DNA from: a virus
IMG/VR virus record: IMGVR_UViG_3300032605_000095
Coordinates: 1 to 29,624 of that record
Length of the DNA stretch: 29,624 bases
Strand: one strand, 5' to 3'
Shown here: positions 1-7,275 of the stretch, piece by piece
How the letters are laid out: each line of letters starts with the position of its first letter
Numbering within the stretch: the stretch's first letter is position 1
The notes under the pieces: model-generated
What the model saw: only the letters and a program-made list of their open reading frames with translations
Database searches by the model: none
What the model was told of the DNA's origin: nothing
Program-made: the position numbers and the translations under genes

Positions 1-12
1 ATTTAATAACGT

Positions 13-33
13 AGGAGTATTACTCCTTCTTTT
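13..33 (+). terminator. Possible intrinsic terminator hairpin
   Basis: A perfect inverted repeat (arms AGGAGTA and TACTCCT around one central T, 13-27) is followed by TCTTTT. Read on the plus strand this is a short AT-rich hairpin with a U-rich tail, so it could end a plus-strand transcript that began left of the window. On the minus strand the sequence after the hairpin is not U-rich, so it is a poor terminator for the leftward operon. The stem is only about six base pairs. Confidence 0.3.
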
Positions 34-65
34 AGCCTTTCCTAAAATCTTTTCAAATAGCAAAA

Positions 66-176
66 CCGGTTGTTAATAGGCATATCCGATCATCGTCCTG
101 TTAAGGATAGTTGCTAAGTGCTTGCTACAGCGGCAAGACTTCCGTCCCCGTTATTATCCGGTTGTCATAGGCACAT
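66..176. repeat. Imperfect direct repeat pair flanking a structured core
   Basis: Two copies of a roughly 18-base word, CCGGTTGTTAATAGGCAT at 66-83 and CCGGTTGTCATAGGCACAT at 158-176, differ by a few substitutions or indels. They flank the hairpin region at 105-159. No coding sequence of useful length covers this stretch on either strand. The repeat could mark a duplicated RNA or protein binding site or the scar of an insertion; the sequence does not decide. Confidence 0.45.
105..159 (+). ncRNA. Candidate structured RNA element
   Basis: Bases 105-111 (GGATAGT) can pair with 153-159 (ATTATCC), seven pairs including one G-U. They enclose a second helix in which AAGT and CTTGC (116-119, 121-125, G120 bulged) pair with GCAAG and ACTT (133-137, 138-141) around a seven-base loop. 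The G-U pair would be an A-C mismatch on the other strand, which mildly favours plus-strand transcription. A further short stem, GCACA/TGTGC, lies at 171-175/187-191. It lacks tRNA T-loop and acceptor features. The rest of 1-245 shows no gene. Confidence 0.3.
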
Positions 177-245
177 GATATTAACCTGTGCGAGTCACTA
201 CTGTATATTGATTGTTACTACTGAGCAGACTTTGTGTCTATTGAA

Positions 246-674
246 TTAAATCTTGTTGATAATGTGTGAGCCATGTACACGGACCTGGATGTGTCCGTTA
301 TAATAATCGTTGCTTTCTAATACTCTACGAGCAAATTGTTCTCTTGCTTCAATGTAACTACATTCGGATTTTGATCGACAATAGTAAAGTATTTCTCTAC
401 TAAAGTTTTCGACCCCCAATGCAACTACATCTTTTGTTAGTTCCGGGCTAGAACCATAATAGTCTTGCCAGTCACTGTCAATCTTGCTACGAATCTTCTT
501 TTTCTTCTTAGTTCCGTTCTTCAGCTTAACTACTTTATACGCTGTTTTACTAAACTTTGCGAGCTTTTTGCCAATATATTTTCTACCAGACAGTTTATTA
601 GTAATCAAATAAACAAATCCGACACAATCTTCGGGAAGAGATTCTACTAGAGAGGTTTCGTAAAGCCATGACAT
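246..674 (-). CDS. SegE-like GIY-YIG endonuclease
   Basis: A 142-residue protein with the GIY-YIG nuclease pattern: GFVY at 19-22 (the GIY element), KYIG at 32-35 (the YIG element), then a Lys-rich basic segment at about 50-62, SDWQDYYGSS at 67-76, a Glu in the YIEA helix (109) and YYNG near the C-terminus with Asn126. This matches the compact SegE-like family of T4-type phages, whose members are either freestanding homing endonucleases or resident nucleases of unknown job. The whole protein is essentially the nuclease domain, with no obvious added DNA-binding module. It is the last gene of the leftward operon, 19 bases after the second radical SAM gene, with only a weak purine-rich AAAGAG upstream. 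Family assignment is firm; homing activity is not shown. Confidence 0.85.
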   Translation of the reverse strand: MSWLYETSLVESLPEDCVGFVYLITNKLSGRKYIGKKLAKFSKTAYKVVKLKNGTKKKKKIRSKIDSDWQDYYGSSPELTKDVVALGVENFSREILYYCRSKSECSYIEAREQFARRVLESNDYYNGHIQVRVHGSHIINKI

Positions 675-693
675 GCATAGTAGTTATCTCTTT

Positions 694-1716
694 CTACCAG
701 GAAGTTGCATATTCTTGATTTACTACATTTCTGGTGCACTTAGTACGGCATTCTTGCCATGCAAACTGCTTAAAATCTCTAATCCAAAACTTGTCATTTA
801 CAGCATCTTGAAGAGTTCTAGTGTTTAAATTAAAACGACCAGCAATTTCCTGCCATTCTGTATTGTGGCTATAGCGATTAGCTACCCAACAACAAGGAAA
901 CAATCTACCTTGTGCATCTATGTACAAGCCCTTGTTACCAATTTCGCATAAAGGAACTACATTAGGTACAACATCGCCTTGCGGCCGGGTCTTCTTAAAT
1001 AATTCCAAATTGATCTGCTTAACTTCAGCATTAAGTCCGCGCTTGGTCAATACTACAACATCTCTTTCAAACCTGTGTGAACTACTTACATATCTATCGC
1101 TAGGTTGTAAGGGATCATCAATTCCGTAGCTAGGATATATCTTTCCAAACTTAGTACTACGAGTTAATTGGAAAGCATCCATTCCTAATTTTGTTGCTAA
1201 AGACTGCATGTATTCTATATGATCTTCGTTAAATTTAAACGCAATAGCGGCCCATACTAAACGACACCGGCTGGTAGCCCTTAGAGCCTCAATACCTTGG
1301 ACAATAGACACGAAATCGCTGTTTATCCTGTACAAATTGTTACTTGCATTGTCATACCCGTCCACGCTAAAGTGTACAGTATCTACTTCTGTGAGCACAT
1401 TGCCTAGTGCTGTCCACCATTCTGTTTTCTTATGACTACCATTGGTAACAATAACAATCTCAACAGGTTTAATACTTTTGATATATTCAATTACTGCAAT
1501 TAAATCGTGTGCATATATAGGATCGCCATCGTCGCCGCAGAACGTAATCTTCTCAACATTAGCAAGAATAAATTCTGATGTAAAATTTCTTTTAAAAAAC
1601 TCTAAATCTAACTCAGTATTAACTAAACTATCTGGGACTTCTTGTCGGGCACACCGAGTACACCGTAAAGTACACTTACTAGATATTTCAATATGAAAAT
1701 GCCACGTGGCTAGCAT
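694..1716 (-). CDS. Radical SAM/SPASM-like enzyme (second of tandem pair)
   Basis: A 340-residue protein with the radical SAM cluster motif CxxxCxxC (Cys15, 19, 22) right after the first beta strand, then a FCGDDGDP motif at 59-66 in the place usually taken by the SAM-binding GGE motif, and TNGS at 91-94. The C-terminal part carries extra cysteines (257, the 275-276 pair, 323, 327) around YIDAQGRLFPCCW, the layout of a SPASM or twitch domain that binds auxiliary iron-sulfur clusters. Known relatives mature peptides or proteins, or modify other substrates, by radical chemistry; the substrate here cannot be read from sequence. It overlaps the upstream paralogue by seven bases (ATGCTAG), implying translational coupling. 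It shares the aligned YIDAQG..x.PCCW segment with that gene, so the two probably arose by duplication. Confidence 0.85.
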   Translation of the reverse strand: MLATWHFHIEISSKCTLRCTRCARQEVPDSLVNTELDLEFFKRNFTSEFILANVEKITFCGDDGDPIYAHDLIAVIEYIKSIKPVEIVIVTNGSHKKTEWWTALGNVLTEVDTVHFSVDGYDNASNNLYRINSDFVSIVQGIEALRATSRCRLVWAAIAFKFNEDHIEYMQSLATKLGMDAFQLTRSTKFGKIYPSYGIDDPLQPSDRYVSSSHRFERDVVVLTKRGLNAEVKQINLELFKKTRPQGDVVPNVVPLCEIGNKGLYIDAQGRLFPCCWVANRYSHNTEWQEIAGRFNLNTRTLQDAVNDKFWIRDFKQFAWQECRTKCTRNVVNQEYATSW

Positions 1717-2582
1717 AGTTCAACCTCGCGTTGCCATTGACTTTCAAATACAGTTATATTGGCCTTGGCGGTGCAAGTGATAACACACACAGGATCTGCC
1801 AATTCTGGGTTATCCCAGTGTATTGCAACTTGATTAATATCTGTGATAAAATCTTGTTGCCTTGCGCCTAACCAGCAACAAGGACTAATATTGCCTTGTG
1901 CATCTATGTAAATGCTTGCTTCTGCCAGTGCGTGACAATCGATTTTACCTGGGGTGTATGTTGGTCGTTGCCAATTGGCTGGTTCCTCTAGCCCGTTAAT
2001 ATATTCTCGCTTGCTAACCTTGGCACGGAACCATTTGAACTTCATTCGTTTTGCTAGTGCTTCGCAAGCATCAACTTGATGTTCATTGTGTTTGTAGACC
2101 AGCATGTCCCAGTGGGCAGGGCCACCGGCAGCAATAAATGATGCTACGTTGGCTTCTAGCACTTCCCAACTAACGTTTTTGCGGTATATGTGGTTGGTAT
2201 CTTCTAACCCGTCTATACTGAACACAACAAAATCGTTTGGCTTTCTGAGCAATCGTGCTAGTTTAATCCACCAGGTCATACTTTGTAATCCACCGTTGGT
2301 ATTCATACCTAAGGTAATATCAGGATTGATACTTCTAAAATATTCAAAAATTTCTAATGTGTATTTGCCTGCGGCAGGATCACCGTAGTTACCACACATA
2401 AACATTTTGTCCAGCCCGCGAATAAAGTCTTCGCTAAACTTTTCTTTAATTTGATCAACAGATAAATGATGTTTGATAGTTTTATCAAACGCAGGATCGA
2501 TCTCACGAGCGCAAAGGGCACAGGCCGCCTGACAAACATCAGTTGGCTCAATGTGCAGTACTTTTATATCTCTGTTAAACAA
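1710..2582 (-). CDS. Radical SAM/SPASM-like enzyme (first of tandem pair)
   Basis: A 290-residue protein with CxxxCxxC at Cys17, 21, 24, FMCGNYGDP at 61-69, a NTNGG strand at 94-98, a SIDG element at 122-125 and a C-terminal auxiliary-cluster region (Cys216, 235-236, 266, 270) around YIDAQGNISPCCW. Architecture and cysteine spacing match the next gene, so they are paralogues. The start is a TTG at 2582: an in-frame TAG lies two codons upstream, no ATG occurs before about residue 60, and the TTG places the first beta strand correctly. It overlaps the end of gp46 by eight bases, so it is likely translated by coupling. Substrate unknown: a peptide, a protein side chain or a small molecule are all possible. 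Confidence 0.85.
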   Translation of the reverse strand: MFNRDIKVLHIEPTDVCQAACALCAREIDPAFDKTIKHHLSVDQIKEKFSEDFIRGLDKMFMCGNYGDPAAGKYTLEIFEYFRSINPDITLGMNTNGGLQSMTWWIKLARLLRKPNDFVVFSIDGLEDTNHIYRKNVSWEVLEANVASFIAAGGPAHWDMLVYKHNEHQVDACEALAKRMKFKWFRAKVSKREYINGLEEPANWQRPTYTPGKIDCHALAEASIYIDAQGNISPCCWLGARQQDFITDINQVAIHWDNPELADPVCVITCTAKANITVFESQWQREVELC

Positions 2583-4344
2583 TGTCTACGTCCGTATTAT
2601 AACTTGTGTATCCGTTTTCTTTAATAACATGCAAGGTATTGTTTACCCGGCCTGCCAGTTCGTCTTTGTGAGATACTAACCAAATTGACTTGTTGGCTTC
2701 ACGGCTCATCTTTTTAAGAATACTTAAACTATTTTCAACACCGTTACTGTCCATGCCCGAATCGATTAGCTCGTCAATAAACAATAAGTTAATTGGTTGA
2801 TATAAACTTTCCCATACATCACGGAACGACCAGGATAGAGATAAGATAAGTCTATTGCGCTCGCCTCTGGATAAATTATCAAAGTCTAGGTCACGTCCCA
2901 GTTCTGTAATGCTTACACTCAGATCATTATTAAACTTAACTGTGTGTGGTAAGCCGATGCGATCCAGGTACTGCCCTAATCTGGCATTTAAATAACTTAA
3001 ATTCTGATCAATGATACGCTTACGAATAAACGAATCTTTGTTTGTTAACAGTTTAAGCAAGAATTCTTGGTGATCTTTTAAGTTAGATAACTCGTTAATA
3101 ACATCATATGTAACTTCTTCTAATGCTGTAGTTTGCATTTCTGCAATTTGCTCATTATAAGGATCCGACTCTGCGGCTTTGGCAGTTAATTGTTTAATTA
3201 AATTATCTACCGTGGCTTGATGATGAATAGCATCCGCTTCTTTATCGTAGAACATTACTGGACGGGTGCCGAGTTTGCCCAGCCCAGACTCAGCTTGTTG
3301 TAACTCAGCCAAAGTGGCAACATGAGATTCCGCACTCTCCCGTGCCACTGATAATTCTCTCTGCTTTGATCCCAGGACCTGTTGGTGCTTTTCGTCATGG
3401 AACTCTTGTCCGCACGTATGGCACGTATGACTTTCCAACGAAACAAGTTCTGCTGATATCTTGCTAATCGTTTTCTCCTCGCGGTTACGGTCCAATTTGG
3501 TACGGCTAATCGCCGAAGATAATTCATTGAGATCCTTTCGAGTCTGATCCCAGGCTTTGAACGCTTGGTGTGCCTGAATCTCGGCCTGGATATCGATCTT
3601 CTGAAGCTCTTCGATCGCATCTTGTGTCTTGTTAATCTCTTCATCGTGCTTGTTGTTCCACAGGGTTTGTCTACGCTTCAATGCTTCGATCTGTTCTTGT
3701 ATACGAACGTTGGCATCTGTTACGGCCTTAATGCGGAACTCCTCTGAGGTAATAGCATCCTTAGTTTTTTTGTTTAGCTCTTTTAAACTATCTGCTTTTT
3801 CTGACAATAAAGTAATGCCCAGTAACTGTTCAATGATAGTACGTTGATCGTTTGATCTTAAACTAAGGAACGGTTCAGTGTAGGTGTTTAGTGCTACAAT
3901 ATGCTTGAACATATCGTGGCTCATACCCAACATACGTTCTATCTCTGCTTGTGTTTCTCTACTATCGCCCTGTGCATCATCGGTGATTTCTTTTTCTGTA
4001 TCACCCACAAAGAACTTCATTATATTTGGCTTGCGCCCACGTTCAATGCGGTAGTTAACTCCGTCTTTTTCAAAATCAATACAAACCATCATGTTTTTAC
4101 CATTGGTCTTATTGATTAAGTTATCTTTCTTAATGTTAGTAAGAGCATTGCCGTAAAGTGCAAAACTTAAGGCATTAATAATAGTAGTCTTACCTGTGCC
4201 ATTCCGTGCACCAGAATCGTCGCCACCCAGGTCCAAGTTTTCACCTAGTACCAGGGTTAAGTCTTGCCGGTCAAAGTTAACAGCCTGGGTAGTATTACCC
4301 ACGCTCATAAAGTTCTTAACGGTTAAATCTTTTATTTTAAACAT
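2575..4344 (-). CDS. 46: gp46-like recombination endonuclease subunit (SbcC/Rad50 type ATPase)
   Basis: A 589-residue SMC/Rad50-type ATPase, close to the 560 residues of T4 gp46. The Walker A motif GARNGTGKTT lies at 45-54. Two coiled-coil halves (roughly 180-300 and 320-440) surround a zinc-hook CxxC (Cys308, Cys311, in CHTCGQ). The ABC signature LSRGER is at 491-496, Walker B LLFIDE at 520-525, a D-loop SGMD follows, and VSHKDEL near the C-terminus is the His-switch. With gp47 it forms the exonuclease complex that resects DNA ends for recombination-dependent replication and host DNA degradation. It starts inside the end of the SGNH gene (13-base overlap) and has no clear ribosome binding site, which fits coupled translation. 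Confidence 0.96.
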   Translation of the reverse strand: MFKIKDLTVKNFMSVGNTTQAVNFDRQDLTLVLGENLDLGGDDSGARNGTGKTTIINALSFALYGNALTNIKKDNLINKTNGKNMMVCIDFEKDGVNYRIERGRKPNIMKFFVGDTEKEITDDAQGDSRETQAEIERMLGMSHDMFKHIVALNTYTEPFLSLRSNDQRTIIEQLLGITLLSEKADSLKELNKKTKDAITSEEFRIKAVTDANVRIQEQIEALKRRQTLWNNKHDEEINKTQDAIEELQKIDIQAEIQAHQAFKAWDQTRKDLNELSSAISRTKLDRNREEKTISKISAELVSLESHTCHTCGQEFHDEKHQQVLGSKQRELSVARESAESHVATLAELQQAESGLGKLGTRPVMFYDKEADAIHHQATVDNLIKQLTAKAAESDPYNEQIAEMQTTALEEVTYDVINELSNLKDHQEFLLKLLTNKDSFIRKRIIDQNLSYLNARLGQYLDRIGLPHTVKFNNDLSVSITELGRDLDFDNLSRGERNRLILSLSWSFRDVWESLYQPINLLFIDELIDSGMDSNGVENSLSILKKMSREANKSIWLVSHKDELAGRVNNTLHVIKENGYTSYNTDVDIV

Positions 4345-5045
4345 AAGTGATTATATAATAATTCTGCCAAGTGAGTGTGACCAGCTTCTAATATGTGTCC
4401 ATTTGGTCCACACGGAAATTTGTTACATAAATCTTGAATATAAAACGCATTCCAATTATAAAACATTGATGTGTCGATTAGTTGTACATAGTACTGTATT
4501 TCGTTGTATTCGTCAAATATTTGTTCGTCAGTCATGATATTAAAATTGATTAACTCTCTGACAGAATCTATAAACTGCTCCTTAGGTGCAAACCATTTAC
4601 CTATATTATTATGCATTGTATTGATCATCAGACATGGTGCTTTGATAAAAGATTGTAATTGTATAATTTGCTGAAGCCATAATTTAAAAGCATACAGCTC
4701 GTTGTACCAAACATTGTATAGGGTCTCGCCCCAATTATGATAAAATGAGCTATTACCGTACATGCTGTTTTGCAATGCCGGATTAAAGTTTATCTCGTAA
4801 TTGTTGTCTGACTTATAAAAAGTAAATCTGGTATTAGTGGTCCATGCTATAACGTACAAATCAAAATTATGTTGATATTGCTTAATGGTGCGGTATATAG
4901 TTCTATAATTTGTACCTCCACTCACCCCATCGTTGACAGTTGTTGCACCTAATAGATTACCTAACAGCACTGGCCACGCAGATGTATCGGGTGACTGTAA
5001 TTCGTCACCGTAAGTAAATGAACATCCGTTGGTATAAATCCTCAT
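4332..5045 (-). CDS. SGNH/GDSL-hydrolase-like protein
   Basis: A 237-residue protein with the scattered blocks of the SGNH hydrolase fold: block I GCSFTYGD (7-14) with nucleophile Ser9, block II NDGVSGGTN (38-46), a block III-like WTTNTRF (68-74), and near the C-terminus GHILEAGHTHLAE (216-228) offering the catalytic His. Family members are esterases or lipases, often acting on sugar acetyl groups; related proteins occur in large phages with no assigned substrate. No signal peptide is visible, so it is probably cytoplasmic or virion-associated. It sits between gp47 (ATGA overlap) and gp46 (13-base overlap), so it is co-transcribed with the recombination nuclease. T4 carries only small ORFs of unknown function in that gap. 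Confidence 0.7.
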   Translation of the reverse strand: MRIYTNGCSFTYGDELQSPDTSAWPVLLGNLLGATTVNDGVSGGTNYRTIYRTIKQYQHNFDLYVIAWTTNTRFTFYKSDNNYEINFNPALQNSMYGNSSFYHNWGETLYNVWYNELYAFKLWLQQIIQLQSFIKAPCLMINTMHNNIGKWFAPKEQFIDSVRELINFNIMTDEQIFDEYNEIQYYVQLIDTSMFYNWNAFYIQDLCNKFPCGPNGHILEAGHTHLAELLYNHLCLK

Positions 5046-6058
5046 AGATTCCTGTAGATATCCAATAATAAATTTGGATTGTACTGGTTACTGTCAATAC
5101 TGCTTAACTGACTATACACAATCTGATCGACTGACTCGAATTCAATATTACCAGCTATTTCGTAATCGGTTAGATCAGTTACCTTGGCTGGAATAAGAGT
5201 AATCTCTCTCAGCTTGTATGTTTCAATAAATGTTTCTTTAATAAAGGTTGCTTCTTCGTAGCTAATATCTACATCTAAGTTTACACGAACATGCATATTT
5301 GGTTTAAGCATAGTTTCTGTATGATTCAATACATCCTTTAAGCTGAACACACGATACATAGGTTGATCGGGCCAACTATGGTATACAGGGGGCTTGTCCC
5401 ATTCTAAAATAGTTAACCCTCTATCATCATCGCCGGCATCGGCATAGTTATGTGGGAACGCATTACCAATATAGGTAACGTTGCGCTGGGTTTGTCGTTT
5501 GTGAAAGTGGCCAGAAAAAACATGCTCAAACCCTTGCATATCATCTCCGGTGATCTCACCATGGTCCGGCATAGCAACCATGGCATTCATTAAATATCCG
5601 GGCAACTCAAAGTGCCCAAACATGTACTTACCTTTTAATTTTTTAAGTCGCTTGTGGTCATCTCCAACCAGCCACGGAGCAATAGTGACATCCCCGAAAG
5701 TAGTCCAATCGTTGCAAATGTGTATATTGCTGAGGTGCTTGGCCCATTCCACAGACTGTACGTCACGCTTGTCGCGATAATAAAGATCATGATTGCCGGG
5801 AATGAAGTAAGTATTGTCAAAGTTTTCATTTAGGTGCTCTAATGCACGTAGGCTGTAGCCTAAGGTTAAAATATTAAGACTTGCTCTATTGTTATGCCAA
5901 TCTCCCAAGAATAAACAGGTTTCGCATCCTTCTTCTTTGGCTTTGGCAGTGGCCCATTTTACAAATGCTAAACAGTCTTCATTGTGTAGCGTACTATTAG
6001 ACTTCAACCCAAAGTGTATGTCAGTAAAGATTGCAGCTTTTTTAAATAGATTTGTCAT
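5042..6058 (-). CDS. 47: gp47-like recombination endonuclease subunit (SbcD/Mre11 type nuclease)
   Basis: A calcineurin-like phosphoesterase of 338 residues when started at the ATG at 6058, almost exactly the 339 residues of T4 gp47. Metal-binding motifs appear in order: FTDIHFG near the N-terminus, FLGDWHNN, PGNHD, FGHFE and SGHFHKR. It is the nuclease partner of gp46. The frame also opens at a TTG at 6094, but that adds 12 residues ahead of the first conserved strand and has no better ribosome binding site, so ATG 6058 is preferred. It overlaps the SGNH gene by ATGA and follows the small lipoprotein gene after 52 bases. Confidence 0.95.
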   Translation of the reverse strand: MTNLFKKAAIFTDIHFGLKSNSTLHNEDCLAFVKWATAKAKEEGCETCLFLGDWHNNRASLNILTLGYSLRALEHLNENFDNTYFIPGNHDLYYRDKRDVQSVEWAKHLSNIHICNDWTTFGDVTIAPWLVGDDHKRLKKLKGKYMFGHFELPGYLMNAMVAMPDHGEITGDDMQGFEHVFSGHFHKRQTQRNVTYIGNAFPHNYADAGDDDRGLTILEWDKPPVYHSWPDQPMYRVFSLKDVLNHTETMLKPNMHVRVNLDVDISYEEATFIKETFIETYKLREITLIPAKVTDLTDYEIAGNIEFESVDQIVYSQLSSIDSNQYNPNLLLDIYRNL

Positions 6059-6110
6059 AATAATCAGTATAGAGGAAAGATTGAGTAAACTCAAATCTTA
6101 TTTTGCTCAA

Positions 6111-6287
6111 TTAGAATTGGTGATCGACTATGTTAAATGGCCCAAGTTTAATACCGCCTGGGCCGCCACCTAAGGAAAAACAGTTCTTATTGGTAGGTAC
6201 TCCTACTACACAGGCTTCGGGGAAATCTGAGTGTAAGTTACTACACCCAGATAATGGTAAGAGTAATAAAAGTACTAGGTACTTCAA
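6111..6287 (-). CDS. Small lipoprotein with lipobox (58 aa, TTG start)
   Basis: A 58-residue ORF. It starts with Met(TTG)-Lys-Tyr, runs through a hydrophobic stretch rich in Leu, and reaches a lipobox LSGC at 12-15, so Cys15 would be lipidated after cleavage by signal peptidase II. The mature part is about 44 residues with two more cysteines (26 and 36), a glycine-rich SLGGGPGG segment and a hydrophilic end. The TTG is the only possible start: TGA immediately precedes it. It overlaps the gp55 stop (TTGA), with GGCGGA eight bases upstream as ribosome binding site. It could be an outer-membrane lipoprotein of the o-spanin or superinfection-exclusion kind, but no i-spanin is seen beside it, so function is open. 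Confidence 0.72.
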   Translation of the reverse strand: MKYLVLLLLLPLSGCSNLHSDFPEACVVGVPTNKNCFSLGGGPGGIKLGPFNIVDHQF

Positions 6288-7177
6288 TCATCGTATCCGC
6301 CGTCGCTGCCACCCGATGTGGAACTAATCTTTTGTCCCTGGCGTGTGTAACTAGGCGTTAAATTATTCATTTCTAAAATATCATCGCGTAAGTTTTGGTT
6401 ACGCTTTTCTATGTTAAGAACACGAGTAAAACTATTAGTGATAGCGGCAGTATAATAAGCAAAAGGGTTCTGGCTCTTAAACTCGTCGAACTGTAGTCCA
6501 ATTTGCGATAGTTGTAGCAATGCTTGGCTACGCATCTCATCATTGTATGTATATCCTCTCCAGTTAGAGCGTGTAGCATAACGCTCGCACAGCTTAATAA
6601 ACATATGAGCAAGTTTTGGTGTCATTTTACCGTGTTCGCGGCTAAACACACCAGCAACAAAATCACCTTTCCAGTGACTACGTCCTACTAGCACAGGAGT
6701 ACCATCTTCGGTAACTTGAAAATGTTCAAATGGTGGAAAATTTACTTTAACGTATTTGGTATTACCTGCAATATCTAATTCGTCGTCATCATATTCTGAA
6801 CGAGCAGGACCATCATCTTCTAATTCCATTGCCTTGACAGCAGCTTTACGGCTTTTAACATCGTCTACAGGAATATGGTCCCATGTCATTACACGGAACA
6901 CAACATCGGTATCGGCAATCTCTTTTAATTTAATTTCAAATTCGTCCATTTTATGCTTAGTACCATCTGCACTAGCGGCTTCGTGGGCTAATTTTTGCAA
7001 TCGGACAGCACGATCTTTACGTGCTTGCATGATATTCTTTTTATTAATTTTGCTTACGTCTGGCAAAATCATATCATAATCTGCAACAGATGGGTCTGTA
7101 TAGTGGCAGTAAGTGTTTTTGCTTTTGTGAATTTCTTTGAGAATATCTTTGTTATTCAGATAATTATTGCGAGCCAT
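6284..7177 (-). CDS. 55: gp55-like late-transcription sigma factor, enlarged
   Basis: A 297-residue homologue of T4 gp55 (185 residues), the sigma-like factor that directs host RNA polymerase to late promoters. The N-terminus YLNNKDILKEI (6-16) resembles the T4 start, and the sigma region 2-like core lies at about 185-270, with WRGYTYNDEMRSQAL and NPFAYYTAAITNSFTRVLNIEKR. Between them are about 150 residues with acidic and basic patches that T4 gp55 lacks. The C-terminus ends in a Gly/Ser/Asp tail (GGSDGGYDD) rather than the hydrophobic-acidic clamp-binding tail of T4 gp55. Translation starts at ATG 7177 with AAGGA eight bases upstream. It is the first gene of the leftward operon and faces the late genes it probably activates. 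Confidence 0.9.
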   Translation of the reverse strand: MARNNYLNNKDILKEIHKSKNTYCHYTDPSVADYDMILPDVSKINKKNIMQARKDRAVRLQKLAHEAASADGTKHKMDEFEIKLKEIADTDVVFRVMTWDHIPVDDVKSRKAAVKAMELEDDGPARSEYDDDELDIAGNTKYVKVNFPPFEHFQVTEDGTPVLVGRSHWKGDFVAGVFSREHGKMTPKLAHMFIKLCERYATRSNWRGYTYNDEMRSQALLQLSQIGLQFDEFKSQNPFAYYTAAITNSFTRVLNIEKRNQNLRDDILEMNNLTPSYTRQGQKISSTSGGSDGGYDD

Positions 7178-7202
7178 CCGGTGATTCCTTTAAAGTTAGC
7201 AC

Positions 7203-7232
7203 ATACTAACATATTTAATTGCCAAAGGTCAA
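7203..7232 (-). promoter_or_regulatory. Sigma70-like promoter for the gp55 operon
   Basis: On the minus strand TTGACC (7227-7232) serves as a -35 box, five of six consensus bases. An 18-base spacer ends in TG plus one base (extended -10), then TAGTAT (7203-7208) as -10. The gp55 ribosome binding site AAGGA (7186-7190) and ATG (7177) follow. This suggests transcription by host polymerase before the late factor exists, giving early or middle expression of the nuclease operon. Confidence 0.5.
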
Positions 7233-7243
7233 CCTAATTTTGA

Positions 7244-7265
7244 AATGTATCCTAAACATAATATG
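7244..7265 (-). promoter_or_regulatory. Candidate late-type promoter towards gp55
   Basis: On the minus strand CATATTAT (7258-7265) is followed after six bases by GATACATT (7244-7251), six of eight matches to the GATAAATA box of the opposite promoter, with the same spacing. It would allow gp55 to act on its own operon. The mismatches make this tentative. Confidence 0.35.
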
Positions 7266-7275
7266 GGCATATTAT
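7258..7275. repeat. Palindrome ATAATATG-GG-CATATTAT in the divergent control region
   Basis: Two perfect eight-base inverted arms separated by GG lie midway between the divergent operons. Each arm reads CATATTAT in the direction of the gene it precedes. It may simply be two back-to-back promoter elements, or an operator for a dimeric regulator. Confidence 0.6.

Noticed and set aside
116-141. tRNA anticodon-arm look-alike (five-pair stem, seven-base loop)
   Set aside because: The loop lacks T33, and no T-arm or acceptor stem is found on either strand.
2471-2478. GATAAATG-like word near 2460-2480
   Set aside because: It is antisense inside a radical SAM gene, differs in the last base and has no gene to drive.
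3255-3644. 129-codon open frame on the minus strand
   Set aside because: It lies wholly inside gp46 in another frame, has low-complexity Arg/Ser content and no ribosome binding site; gp46 has all its motifs across this stretch.
6059-6094. TTG-initiated extension of gp47
   Set aside because: It adds 12 hydrophobic residues before the conserved first strand; ATG 6058 gives the T4 length.
6130-6327. 65-codon plus-strand frame between gp47 and gp55
   Set aside because: It is antisense to the lipoprotein ORF, which has a clear signal peptide and lipobox; the plus frame has only Pro-rich filler.
6756-7079. 107-codon plus-strand frame
   Set aside because: Antisense shadow of gp55, rich in Ser runs, with no family resemblance.
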